Shown here in pieces: positions 12,251 to 23,942 of a stretch of DNA of 64,000 nt. How positions within the stretch are numbered: position 1 is the stretch's first letter; every line of letters starts with the position of its first letter. A program made the position numbers and the translations under genes. The notes under the pieces were generated by a model that searched no databases, was not told where the DNA came from, and saw only the letters and a program-made list of their open reading frames with translations. The stretch is from Agapanthus africanus (taxonomy: Eukaryota > Streptophyta > Magnoliopsida > Asparagales > Amaryllidaceae), in assembly GCA_030015575.1 (NCBI GenBank), contig JASDDO010000026.1, positions 189,311,739 through 189,375,738 of the forward strand, written 5' to 3'.

Positions 12251-15200
12251 TGGTAGCTACCTAGAGAGAGAGAGAAGAAAACACTCTGCGTGCGCTCTTG
12301 CAAGATTAGATTGGTTATTTATTTTATCTAATCAGGATGGCTCCCACTGTTTTTGTCAAATCTTCCTTCAAACCCTAAAAGGAAAGAATAGCCAGGATTA
12401 ATTACACTCTATAAGTTCGCCAATCTTTCAGCCATGCCAGTGTCGGTACTTTGAGGGAGGTTCCCCGTGCTTTCGCAGAGACCTAATTACAGTAAACCTC
12501 GTTTTCCCAGAGGCGTAACCCCGTTGACACCTTTCTAGACACCTACTTGATCGGCTAATTGCAAAGTGCAAAACTCTCCCAGGAGTAAAAATTACTCGCA
12601 GTGGGTATCGGGATCCAACTATCACATAGAAGGTATGCAATCTCATTGCAAATTTCAACACTTGAAACTACCCCTAGCATCTATGACCTTGGCTAAGGTC
12701 AACAAATCATAAGCACTAGTCAAGTTCTACCCGTCATTTCGTGATTAGTTAGACCCACCCACATGATCCTTGGCTAAGGTCAACAAAACCACATGACTGT
12801 CCTAACTAATCGCATCATATGCGGTGTAGGAAGACATCACTTAGATACCGTACACTGTGCCTTGACTATGGTCAACAAACGCAGCACGAATACTAAGTAC
12901 TCTACTTCCTAAAATGACGGAGGGTTGCGAATGGTTTTTAAGAAAACCTTTAACGCTTTGAACTTGATCTCGTTGCGGAATCAAATGGTTTTTAAATGGA
13001 ATGTTTTTGAGGCTTTTCTAGTTTTGCTAAAGGGGTCACTCCCGGTGAAGGGATCGTCGGCCCTTTCCTCGTCGAATGAGGTGCGGGATATATCAAATAT
13101 ATCACTGTGCAAAGCAGAAACTATAGAAGCTATCAAAAGACAAACCGAGTGTGTAGCATCTGCCAGTTATTGCTAAAGGAGTCACTCCCGGTGAAGGGAT
13201 CTCGGTCCTTTCCTCATCGAATAAGGTGCAGGATGTTCTACAAGGAACACCGCGATGCAAAGCAAGAACTGTAGCTACCTATTTTTATTTTGAAATTCGA
13301 TTCCACAACATCAATTAGGTTTATTTTCTTTCATTAATCTCATTAATGAATGTCCCATCATTTAAGTCCACCTAAACATCACAGATAAATATAACGTACG
13401 CTTATGCCATCCGCATTCGCCTCGATGTCCCGTCTGCACCGTTAGGTTAGGTAACTAACGCCAGAACGAGACAGGGCTAGCGCGGGTGTAAAACATAAGC
13501 AACGTCTATATAATATATCATATATACTATATATAATATCTATCTGAACATATCACATGATCACATCACAGATAACGCAGCAGAAAGTATCATATGAAAT
13601 ATTGGATATACTAGGACGTCCGTGTTTTAATACGAGCCAGTATAAAACACGGATTCCACGGTCGTGATGAATAGCCAATCCTACACCCCTAGACCCCTAC
13701 AAGAGCGGCAAGCAACCCTACCAATTCTAGGGTTAGGAGACCCGGACTCGACTCCTCGAGATGGTCTCCCACTGGACCCTAGAACCCAGTTACTTGTGCT
13801 CCCCTCCTTGGGTCTATCCTAATGCGGAAAAGTAAATAATATATATCAACGGTGACATCTTCCGCAACCTGGAAGTGCCCCAATAAAAGAATATTACTTA
13901 CAAGTTTTTACATGAATGAAAATGAAAAACACTCGTCTCACATTAAAAAAAAACCCGGCTATTCAAACACGACTATCCAATATAACATATCCAGCAACAC
14001 ATAACATCACATGTCATCAACGTAAGTAAACATGCGTATCCCAATTGTCGTTGACATATAGCAATGAAACCGGCGATATCACATATTGCACTTACGGTCA
14101 CAGAAAAGAAAGTGTAAAACTACAACAGTTGGAATCCGCAAACTCTTTAGACATCGCATGCCTAACAAAATAAATTCCTTAGACATCGCATGCCTAACAG
14201 TTATAAACTCCGCATTTTAGTCTCATTATCGAAAACTCTTTTCAATATCAAGTCGGGCAATTCAACAAGATTCCCGACATCCTGAACGAATGTTCATCGC
14301 AAACTTTAGTAGATGGTCGCACCCCCGATACCGTCGACGAAGTGCACTAAGAAGGAACACCGCTACCGCGAGCACCCGAACGGGATGCTTTCGGCGATGG
14401 GGTTCTCCTACAGTCACTTGGTCGGGGCTATGGGGTGTAGCTGTCTATTAAGTTTATCCGGCGAGTATCCGCGTACGTTACACGATTGCGACGGACTTTT
14501 GATCGCATCAAAATTATATGGCAACCGATCAAGTGAGACTAAAGTGCTTGATTTATAACATCCAAATCAGTTATCTCATAACTGCTTGTGGATTCCAATT
14601 ATTGTATCACATTACGGATAAATAGAAAATGTTAAACTTTCCGATCGAACAATCGAACACCCAAGTTTTCCCGAAACAGCTCAACACATGAAATAAGTTT
14701 AAAAACATTCACTTTGTGCCTCAGTACCAACGGTCCAGCCGCAGAAGGGTCAAGCCAACGCCTCATATGTGGCATGCCGTACTGCCCCAAACCCTAAGGT
14801 TCAAAGGGCAGCTCAAGACGGTCACATAATCGAGTTAAGGTTTGTTGTCTTCTAGAGGGACCATCGCGTTACTTGCACTACTTGGAACGTCATTAAACTA
14901 CGGAAAAATCCAACACTTGGAAATTTCCCGGCGGGGGAAAAAGTAGGTGTTTATATCCGGTCGAACTTTTTAACAGTTTCTAAAATATCCGGAAAAACTT
15001 AAACGAAATTAAATTATCCGATCAAATTAACGAGTCCCCAATAAAACCCTAGAATACTCAACACTTGAGTGGAATTAAAAAATTCCCATAAAAAATTGCC
15101 AAGAAAGGACCTAAGAATAAATATATGAAATTTCAGGGACTAAGTCCAAATTTTGGCCGCGGAACCGCCGCCAAACCCATGGTTTCGCCACGGTTCCGCG

Positions 15201-15400
15201 GTCAAATTATTGACTTAGTGGACCGTACTTCACAGTAATTCTTAGTTTTTCCTGCTTGTTTTTCTGAGAATTTTTAATTCACAAAAATCCACTGTTTTGA
15301 AAAATGTACAGAGAAGGGTTTTGTCGGGGTTTACGGGTTCGATCGGACTTCTAACTTCGTCTACGCATCGCCTAAGGCTCTAGCTAGGCTCTGATACCAC
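12251..15400 (-). other. Untranslated leader of copia element 2
   Basis: No credible gene. It contains the conserved leader block (about 12428-12661), three copies of a motif of the form CCTTGGCTAAGGTCAACAAA (about 12687, 12768 and 12860), and the duplicated GTCACTCCCGG segment (about 13035 and 13181, 146 bp apart). The primer site is directly left of 15401. Confidence 0.7.
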
Positions 15401-17612
15401 TGTAGGGTTTCTAGGCACACCCATGAGGTTCTACAAGTGATCAAACATGGCCAATTCAAAAAATCTCTATGTGCCAAGTGACCCTAAGTAAGATCGTAAC
15501 TAGAGGTATAGGCGAAACAATGCGAGTTAACAACTTTAACTAAGAGGAAAGTGACTACAACCTTTGTAGATCCGGTCTTCCACTTCCTAGGCTCCGTGAT
15601 GACGTCCCTCCGCTGTACCTATCGGAATCCGGACTCTGGCGAAGGCTTCGTCGGAGAAATGATCGGGCTAGGTCGTCGACTTCGATGCCGAAGATGATCT
15701 TCGTCCAGGCAACTCAAGATCAAGCTCCAACTTCACCAAGTCATGAAACTTGTGAAGAAAACACCCTATACAACATGGCAAGTGGTAGAGGATGAAGAAA
15801 TAGGAAGTGGGTTCACTTTAGAATTGGATTTCTCACTCTTTTTCTCATTTCACCATTGATGGTAGCAAGCTTTTCTTCATCTTGAAGAAGGAGAAGAAGA
15901 AGAAAAGAATATGATAAGTATATTTCAAAAATAAAATAAAATGATACTTATCATATATTCAACCATGGTTTAGTGTAGAGAATAAACTAGGGTTAGGTGA
16001 ATGGTTTGGGTTAAGGCAAAAGACAAAATGGTAGACTTATTCAAAGCTTCATGAAGCTTCAACAACAAAACAAACTAAGCCACCATTTCATTTTGCCCAA
16101 AAATGAATTAATGAATAAATAAATAAATGAATAAGTAAATAAACAAAACCCTAACCATTCACTTAAACATGGTTTAAACTAAACATACACCCAAACATGC
16201 ATGTATCATCAAACATGATACAATCAAGTGCACAAAAATATATCACATATACAATGTGCACATCAAGTGAGAAAATCCATTTTAAGTGAACAAATACTAG
16301 TTAATGTAAAGTAATATATCAAATATATAATTATGCATTAAATCATTAAATCAACACTTGATTTAACGATCCGGTCATATCGCATATAACCGACTAATAT
16401 CCAATGTATCGGCTTATCGAATCAATTCTTGATTCGATAACTAGGTTATATCGCATACAACCAATCGATACATTCATCGTGAGAATAGAATACGGTATCA
16501 CATACACGCATTATTCTTGGTCCCGCACATATCTCATATGCGCTCCTATTTCATTTCGCTTGAGCCAGGAAACCTCTGTGTAGGACTCTAAAGACTCGTC
16601 AATACGCCGGCAGCAGGTGATGATCATATCAAACACCCACAAGCCGCAAGCGGTCTTCTAAACGTAACGGCCACCCGGGTATTGAGCGATCAGAAGATCG
16701 ACGAGCAAGCCCGCTCACACTCCTGTGAATCCAACCAGTAACACTTACCATACAGTTCGATCTGTTCGTCTGATATGTCGCATATCTCGCCTAGGAGTGG
16801 TAAACGTCATACCCCAATAGCTTGATAAGTCATGCTGACGTGAGGTCCATAACATGTGTGAAACTACTGATAACACTTACCAGTAGATCACTGCAACCCT
16901 GGCCAGGGATTTCCAGTTATGGCCAGTCGAGCATAGCGCAACATCAACCCCCAATACCGGGAGAGACGAATCCCCTCCTATCGCTCATTGCCTCCATGTG
17001 AATCGGGACTGTACCCAAAAACCACCTGTTTGCACGACTCAGTAGAGCTGTGGTAGGGTGGAAATCAAAGCACAGTGGGAGACACACAAGACTCTATGAC
17101 GATCTCGGGTCAACAGACTAAGCTGTACCAGTGTCACCAGAGAACTGCCATCTGACGTGAGGTATAATACCATCTGGGAGTTCTCGGCGAGTCCGTTCAG
17201 TGTACCCAGTCTCCACTGAGCACCCGCATACCATCTCTGATGTCAAACACCAATGGATATGAGATCATCCATCGCCCATCACATGGGCCGAGAAGATATA
17301 CGCTAGTCTACTCTGGAATATCGATGCCCCGTCTCGATATTCCCACGACTAGGAACATTGAAGGATGTACTCATGGACTACCCAGGCCCCACTAGTATGA
17401 TCTGCATCACAATCCTGGAAGTCGAGTATACATCCTAAGGGATTTATCAACATGTAACAGAGAGACAGAAAGTATACATGTTAAGATAAAGAGCAACCAG
17501 ATAGCTTACTATCATGTCGAGCAAGAAAGTCCTACCTATATATGTCCCAGCATCCACTACAATATACATCCAATGTACAGTAATGGCCTCTAGGGCATAC
17601 ATATAACTAACA
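15401..17612 (-). repeat. 5' LTR of copia element 2 (2212 bp)
   Basis: TGTAGGG at the left edge and CTAACA at the right, in the same arrangement as the LTR at 4344-6499, with a primer site adjacent on the left. At its right edge it abuts a truncated plus-strand LTR of a different copia subfamily, so it inserted into that LTR. Confidence 0.85.
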
Positions 17613-19444
17613 TTATCCCAGCAGGGAAGATGGTCTGTCCCACAGCCATCAGTACGTTGTACTGGAGATAGTATGCGGGTGCTCGTTAGGTTACGAGTAC
17701 ACTGGACAGGACTCATCGGAAACTGTTGGTTGGTATTATACCTATCGTCAGTTATCAGTTCCCAGGTGACATGAGTACAGCTTAGTCCGCTGACTTGACA
17801 CTGTCACTTCGCCTCAAGTGTGTTCCCACTGTACTTAGATTACTACCCTACCATGGCTTAAAGGAGTCATGCAAACAGGTAGTAGTTGGGTGCAGTCCCG
17901 AAGCACTTGGAGGCAGTGACGGTTAGACAGGATTCGTCTCTCCCGGTATTGGGGGTTGATATCGCGCTGTGTCTAGGAGAGCCATTACACATGTAGTCCC
18001 TGGCCAGGGCAAGCGAGATATACTGGTAGGTTTCCAGTGTTATCTCAGGGTGTTCTGGGCTACACTCCGACATGACTTGTACCGCTATTAGGGGACTGAC
18101 GTTTACCACCCCTCTAGGCCCGCCATGCGATGTTTTAAGACGAACGGACCGGACTGTACGGAGATTGTCACATACAGGCTCAGTAGGAGTTCGGATGGGT
18201 TCACCTCATCGGCCTTCTTATCGAAATCTACCTGGGGACCGTTACGTACAGCTAGTGCCGCTTGCGGTCTGTGGTTAAACCCACTGCCAGCGTAGTGTCG
18301 AGTCTTTAGAGTCCCACACAGAGAGTTTCCCTGCACTGAGCGAAACATGTAGAGACCGTATGGTTTTACGGCAGGGCCACGATCACTTACGTGCACTTGT
18401 GTGCGTATGCTGTTCGGGCAGGCAATACTAGTGGGCTTTGGTTTAAGCCGGATCCTAGTATTGCGCGGATGGATTTGTTTTGTCTTCTGTGCATTCGCAT
18501 TCTACGGAATGTGGATGCGGGTGTGTATGCACAGTTTTGAGGAGCGAAGAAGGAGGAGGTGCCTCATTAGGGTTTTGACAGTTGATTCGGTCAAAACCAT
18601 TTTGAGGCGGACTCATTAGGGTTTTGGCAGTTGGTTCGGTCAAAACCATTATGAGCCGGGGACATTATTTACTAATCTTTTCAATGATAATTATGTGATG
18701 GCTAATTGCTTTGACCATATTTGACCACACTTGACTTTGTTGACCGTTTGACCAAAGTTGACTTGGACCTTCATGAGAGGTCTAGAGTTTTCTTTGGATT
18801 TCTTTTTCTTTTTGGATTATGAAAATGGTCAAGTCATTAGTAGCCATCAACTTTATCATGAAAGGATTGGTAATGATGGTGTTTATGCATTATTGAACCA
18901 TGGTGCCCTTTTTCTTTAGTTAACAATTTCATTTCTCATATTCTCATTCGCTCTCTTGTGAGAAGAAAAAGAAAAGAGCTCCATGGTTGCAAGTTCTCCT
19001 TCATCTTCCTCCTCTTGAAAAATCTTTTGATCTCATGTGTTGAGAGAAAAAGAATCCACATAGACAAACACTTCCATCAAGCTCTTCTACACAATCTAGG
19101 ACATCAAGACTAGCGATCTTGTTTCCCTATTTGCCTGGCTCGAGGTGGAGCTCGGTGTATAACTCTCGGGTGGATCGTCTTCGACTCAAGGAGGCCGCGG
19201 TGGTGACCAAGATCCGTATCGATTCTCGTAGTGTGGACGGACGAGTAGGACAGCGGAATGAAGACCCGAAGGACCGGTATCGTGAGGTATAATCTCTATG
19301 GCATAGTAGATAGCACCTCAAGTAGTTTGCTAGTTTCTAGTTTAGCAAAGATCCTTCTTTAGTCCATGTTGCCTTTGCGCCAAAAATTGTTTTTCGCCGT
19401 TTCCGCCTCCCCGTAAGAACCGGGGTGAGCAACGTGGACTTACA
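17613..19444 (+). repeat. Copia LTR fragment, plus strand, left end missing
   Basis: It aligns by eye with the LTR at 27812-29706 from about 320 bp inside that LTR to the end (GACTTACA at 19444). It carries the three conserved hairpins, for example CCGTA-TGGTTT-TACGG at 18356-18371 and 10-bp arms GCAATACTAG / CTAGTATTGC at 18422-18464. The left part is cut off by element 2. It lies inside a Tekay-type LTR that resumes at 19445. Confidence 0.75.
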
Positions 19445-21930
19445 GTATAGCACCCCCGCAACCATTGATATGGAATATCGCTTTATGAATTATAATTTTG
19501 ATAAAGGATATGCTACAAACTTATAGACGTGATTATAGGATTTAGTAAAAGATGATATGATAAAAGTTGACACTAATGGATATATTAGCTTTAGAATATG
19601 ATATATGTTTATAAGATAACATGATGTGGGATATTGAGATGATAGATATAGATGACTCGGATTGATGTATAAGAATACGAAATGAGAAAGTGAATCATGA
19701 TAAGTATGAATTGAAAAAGGACAAGTATTAGTTGATAATGGTATGATATGAGATTGAGATCGATACGACTTGAGATTAATAAGATATGACGTATATGCAA
19801 GATGTCATGATATGAGATTGATACAGATGAGACTTAAGATATATGTGTATATATATTTATTTATGTGGATAAAGAGTGATATGTCGTACGAGATTTTAGA
19901 TCCGTACCCTTATTAATGAATAGGACGACAGATCCTTAATCTAGATTGCAGTCACCGTATGATGGATTACCATACGCGATGCATTTACCGAATGTTTGAT
20001 CCGCGCTCATGAATTGTGGATGATGATCGAGGATATTGCGACACTTGATATTATGAGACGGGATCATCGACATAGAGAGGCTACCTTATTATATTTCATG
20101 TTTATGTTGGATTATTCCTCATGTGATACCTATCAAGTTTCCGGTATTTAATGCTATATGATATCATTTGGTAGTACACATGCACAATTACCGTTGATGC
20201 GCATGTTACAGTTACACAGATTTGCCGGCTCACACACATTCTTTATCGGTAATTGTCATGCCACTTATACAGTAGAATTGATATATCTCTGATATTATTC
20301 TTAATTGTTTAGTAGTATCATATGACATGTTTGCATGATATATTTGATATGCTCACCTTACTGTTCTATGTTGCATACGCCGTACTTTATGGTTATATGC
20401 ATTGAGATGCTGTTTTTATGAGATATCTTGATTTGAGAATCATGGTTAAATTCAAAAGAAATAGTGTATTGTTTTAAAAACCCGGTTTCTCTTGATATGA
20501 TATTTCGAAATGTCCACCATGTTGTTTTCTCGGTTCTGAGCTTGGTTTTCTAGACCCAATTCGAGAAGTAGGATGATCCGTCTGCGGGTACATGGTGGAC
20601 CCGGTAAGGTATCCCAAGGTAATAAGCTCGAGATGTAGACGATGAGCCTGGCAGGGAAGCACTACCTACCGGTGATAGTTTTGGGCTCGGCGGATATCTG
20701 GAGCATACCGACCAGAGTCGTGAAATGATATGGGCCAATCCGGACTAACGGAGCCCGAGATAGTTTAGCGCGACGGATATCTGGAGGATACCGACCGTGG
20801 TCATGATAGGGGCTGATCCGGACTGACGGAGCCCAAGATATGAGGATTTATGTGTCGATGCTGGACATGGGTTTTCATGATGATTCGAGTGTCGGTGTTG
20901 GACACTCAGGTTCCATGATTTTGATGTGTCGTTGATGGACACACGTGGTTGATATCCTCATATATATACATACAAGCATATGTTTTCATGATGTTTTGAG
21001 TGTCGGTGTGGGACACTCAGGTTGCATGATATTGTTTGTGTCTTTAATGGACACGTGGATGATATCCACATACATACAGGCATATGATGTCGGATGTTTA
21101 TTTATATGTCATTGCATTGATCGATAGTTGACATATATGCATATGTGGTCACCCTAGATATCATAGTATTACCTTCAGGATATAGTGACCTAGGAAATCG
21201 TTGTTTTATTCGATTTCTACAAGCCGATGTTTTCTACTCATGAGTTGGCAACTCACCCCCGTTGTGCCACAGTTCTTGCAGGTTTGACCGCTTGGGATCA
21301 GTTGCGGTATTGCTGGTACACAACTTCATCCAGGATGCTTTGTTTCAGTAGGTGGGACTCGTGCCCACTCTCGTACTTTATATTCCGTTGTATCTAGATA
21401 AACTCCATCAAATCAAATCAGAAACTAAAAATTATTTATTGGTAGACCTAGTCAAACTTGGGTTTTGTGTGAGACTTTAAGCGATGGGTTTATATTCGCT
21501 TCTTGAGTTTTGATGTCTTGCTTATTTATTGTTCTTTCGGGGTTGATCTTCGCCGTTGGGCGTCGTATATATGTTATTTCGTGGTTGTGTTTCCGCCAGT
21601 TAGCGAAGAGGTAGCTTCCGCTTGGGTATGCCTATATACTATTGTGTATATGTTTTTGGATCAAAATATACAAGGGAGGTGCTGCCCAAATTTTTAAAGA
21701 CGAAACATGTTTTCAACTGTAGTATAATCCACTTGCATTTTCATATCTCATTAGTTATGCATTTAAAGAAAAACATGATTCATTATACCTTTAATTCAAA
21801 ACTGTACCCCCACTATTTTCTGCAAAAAGGTTTAGATTTTCTGGGCTTCAACTTACTTGATTTACGTTAGGCCTTTAGACGTTGCGTAATTTAAGTGCTG
21901 GTCATGTGCTAAATTACGGGTCATGACATA
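19445..21930 (+). repeat. Diverged Tekay-type gypsy LTR, 3' part
   Basis: It starts at GTATAGCACCCCCGC, a phrase also found inside the 4.8 kb LTR at about 43382. It stays co-linear with that LTR to the end (GGGTCATGACA at 21930), with shared landmarks such as TTGCCGGCTCACACAC (about 20222) and GAGTTGGCAACTC (about 21242). It is much more diverged than the 41524/49722 LTR pair, so it is an older or different subfamily. It holds five GTGTC...GACAC type hairpins at 20853-21054, partly through a local duplication. Confidence 0.7.
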
Positions 21931-22993
21931 GCCGTTACATACAGCTAGTGTCGCTGACGTGCTTGTGGTTAAACCCACTGCCAGCGTATTGATGGGTCTT
22001 TAGAGTCCCACACAGAGGGTTTCCCTGCTTCGGGCGAAACGATGTAGAGGCCGTATGGTTTTACGGTAAGGTTCGATCATATACGTGCACTTGTGCACGT
22101 ATCATGATTCGGACGGATAATACTAGTGGGCTTTGGTTTAAGCCGGATCATAGTATTATATTGTTGGATTATTTTCGTCTCATTGTATTCGGATTCTTCG
22201 GAATACAGATACGGGTATATATATACGGATGATGGGCATTCTTGTAATTTATTACAAGATTATCTTTTAGAAGTTGCTAACCTCATTATTGTTTTAATCT
22301 TTTTGTTAAAAGGTTTAATGAGATGGGGGGATGAGTGTGATATGCATTGATTGAAGCATGATTCAAGGCATGACTCATGCTTGATTATTTGTTGTGAGTG
22401 TTGTGAGATATTTGTGGTGACTTGAGATATTATTCTTGAGTTGCTTTTATTCTTTTACTCACACTCTCACAACATGCATACACAAAAATAAGGCAGCCGC
22501 TTTTTTTGTTGCTTTGTCCAAGCTTCATTTTTCTTGAGTTGCTTCTAGCTTCACACACTCTTCTCTCCAATGGCTTCTTCTTCTTCCTCCACTCTAACCC
22601 TCTCATGTGTTGAGAAAGCTAGGGTGTTTAGAGACAAATTAATCCCTCATTAGACTCTACATCTCCTAGGATATAAAGTCTAGCAAACTAGATACCCTAA
22701 TTACTTCGGTTTTGGAGTAGGAGCTCAATTCATAGAATTTCGGGTGGATCATCTTCGATGGAGGGAGACCGGGGACCAAACTTGATTATGGTGGCCACTA
22801 GGAGCTTGGGAAGCTTGTTAAAGACCGAAGAACACGGATCATTCGCTATAACATTCTATAATTCTTTATTAGCATGCTAGGTTTAGGGTTTAAAGTCGAT
22901 CCGTATTCGGGGGTTGTGGTAGAACCAGTTTTGTAAATTTTTGTTCCGTATTTGGCCACGGATTGATTGCCGTGGCGCTGCCGTAATCCAACA
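21931..22993 (+). repeat. Copia LTR fragment, 3' part
   Basis: It begins inside a copia LTR (CCGTTACATACAGCTAG) and shows CCGTA-TGGTTT-TACGG (22051-22066), 10-bp arms ATACGTGCAC / GTGCACGTAT (22081-22102) and TAATACTA / TAGTATTA (22118-22158). It runs to about ATCCAACA near 22993, where Tekay-type terminal sequence resumes. The subfamily is closest to the LTR at 56658-58732 in its last 150 bp. The right boundary is approximate. Confidence 0.65.
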
Positions 22994-23079
22994 AGGGTTT
23001 TGGCTTACTTGAATTACATTACGTGTTTAGACGTTGAGTGATTTAAGTGTCAGTCAAGAGCTAAATTCTGGGTCGTGAC
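22994..23079 (+). repeat. Terminal piece of a second Tekay-type LTR
   Basis: About 85 bp resembling the end of the Tekay-type LTRs (CTTACTTGAATTACATTACG ... GGGTCGTGACA). It is similar to, but distinct from, the LTR end at 21840-21930. Two such ends 1.15 kb apart with a copia LTR piece between them indicate rearranged or successive insertions. Confidence 0.55.
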
Positions 23080-23720
23080 ATAAACCCGACCTCCTAACCC
23101 CAAATTTACCCTTAATCCGGCCTATTCCCTAATCCTAAACAAAGAAAATTAGGAATCGGGCAAAAATTGAAATTAAAATTTAGGAATTGGGGCAGCTATA
23201 CACAAAACCCCAAACGCTAACATAAAATTAAAATAATCAAAGACAAAATTTGAAGAAGAATTAAAATTAAAATGGAAAAAACTTACCTGATGCGGCTAAT
23301 GAAGGAGGCAAAGGCGATGAGCGAGCTCCAGGTACGGTAGCGATGACCGACACATGCGGTGAGCGATCTCCATGCAGTGAGCGATCTTCAGACGCTGAGC
23401 AAGCAATCGAGACGGTGGCTCAAGGCGGTGAGCAGGCGAGGAGGCTAGGGGTGGTGATTGAAGAGCAGATCGCGATCGAGGATAGGGGCGGTGGCGATCG
23501 GTGGAGAAAGGGTGGGAGTTTTTTTATTGGAGGAAGAAATGATCGATCGGGGAAAAAGTGGAGGGGATTGGATTTATCACGAGTGGGTGCTGGGCCGCCA
23601 CATTTTGTAGTTGGTCACTGTTCCAACTGTGACCAAATTGTTTAAGACCGTATCTCAAAATTAGTCACGGTTTTAACCGTGACTACATTCCTATGCCCTA
23701 ATGTGGTTTGTGTAGTAGTG
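23080..23720 (-). mobile_element. CACTA-type DNA transposon end, truncated
   Basis: Read on the minus strand from 23720 the sequence starts CACTACTACACAAACC, the classic CACTA terminus. Subterminal inverted repeats typical of plant CACTA ends follow: 11-bp arms TAGTCACGGTT / AACCGTGACTA at 23662-23685, and 8-bp arms TTGGTCAC / GTGACCAA at 23611-23636. The interior is AT-rich with no transposase seen. The other terminus is absent; the piece stops at the Tekay LTR end. The 3-bp flank CTA follows at 23721. A Mutator-like or other origin is less likely, given the CACTAC end. Confidence 0.6.
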
Positions 23721-23942
23721 CTAATACATTATTGCTGACACTCGAGAACCAATATAAATCATCAAAAAAGATCCCAAAAATAAAAAGAAAGAAAAGTTGG
23801 GGAAAATTTTTCACTTGCCTTGAAGGTAAAGGGTCATGCAAAACTCCAGAAAAAAATGCTGAATTTGTCACTCCAACAGCAGCAATTCAGACACACACTC
23901 ATTTAATTTATATTCTTCAAATGCAACAACTCCTAACTTTTC
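23721..23942. other. 3' flank of the DUF247 gene
   Basis: 222 bp between the transposon end and the DUF247 stop codon. It presumably holds the 3' untranslated region. No feature beyond AT-rich sequence is visible. Confidence 0.5.

Larger units (their letters stand above)
10365..17612 (-). mobile_element. Ty1/copia element 2, 3' half missing
   Basis: Minus strand. From right to left: LTR 15401-17612, primer site, leader of about 3.1 kb (12250-15400), short gag-side segment and protease (about 12250-11880), GAG-pre-integrase (about 11760-11500), integrase (about 11500-10900), and the RT start (about 10750-10365). There it is truncated against the gypsy-like remnant, and no 3' LTR is present. 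The sequence is very close to element 1, including the gag-poor structure. Broken fossil with several breaks. Confidence 0.85.

Noticed and set aside
6500-17612. Elements 6500-7870 and 10365-17612 as two arms of one element
   Set aside because: They are in opposite orientations and both contain the leader-protease region, so they are separate insertions.
23343-23645. 100-codon frame as a host or transposase gene
   Set aside because: Low-complexity Gly/Glu/Arg sequence inside a CACTA-type end; no domain or splice context recognised.
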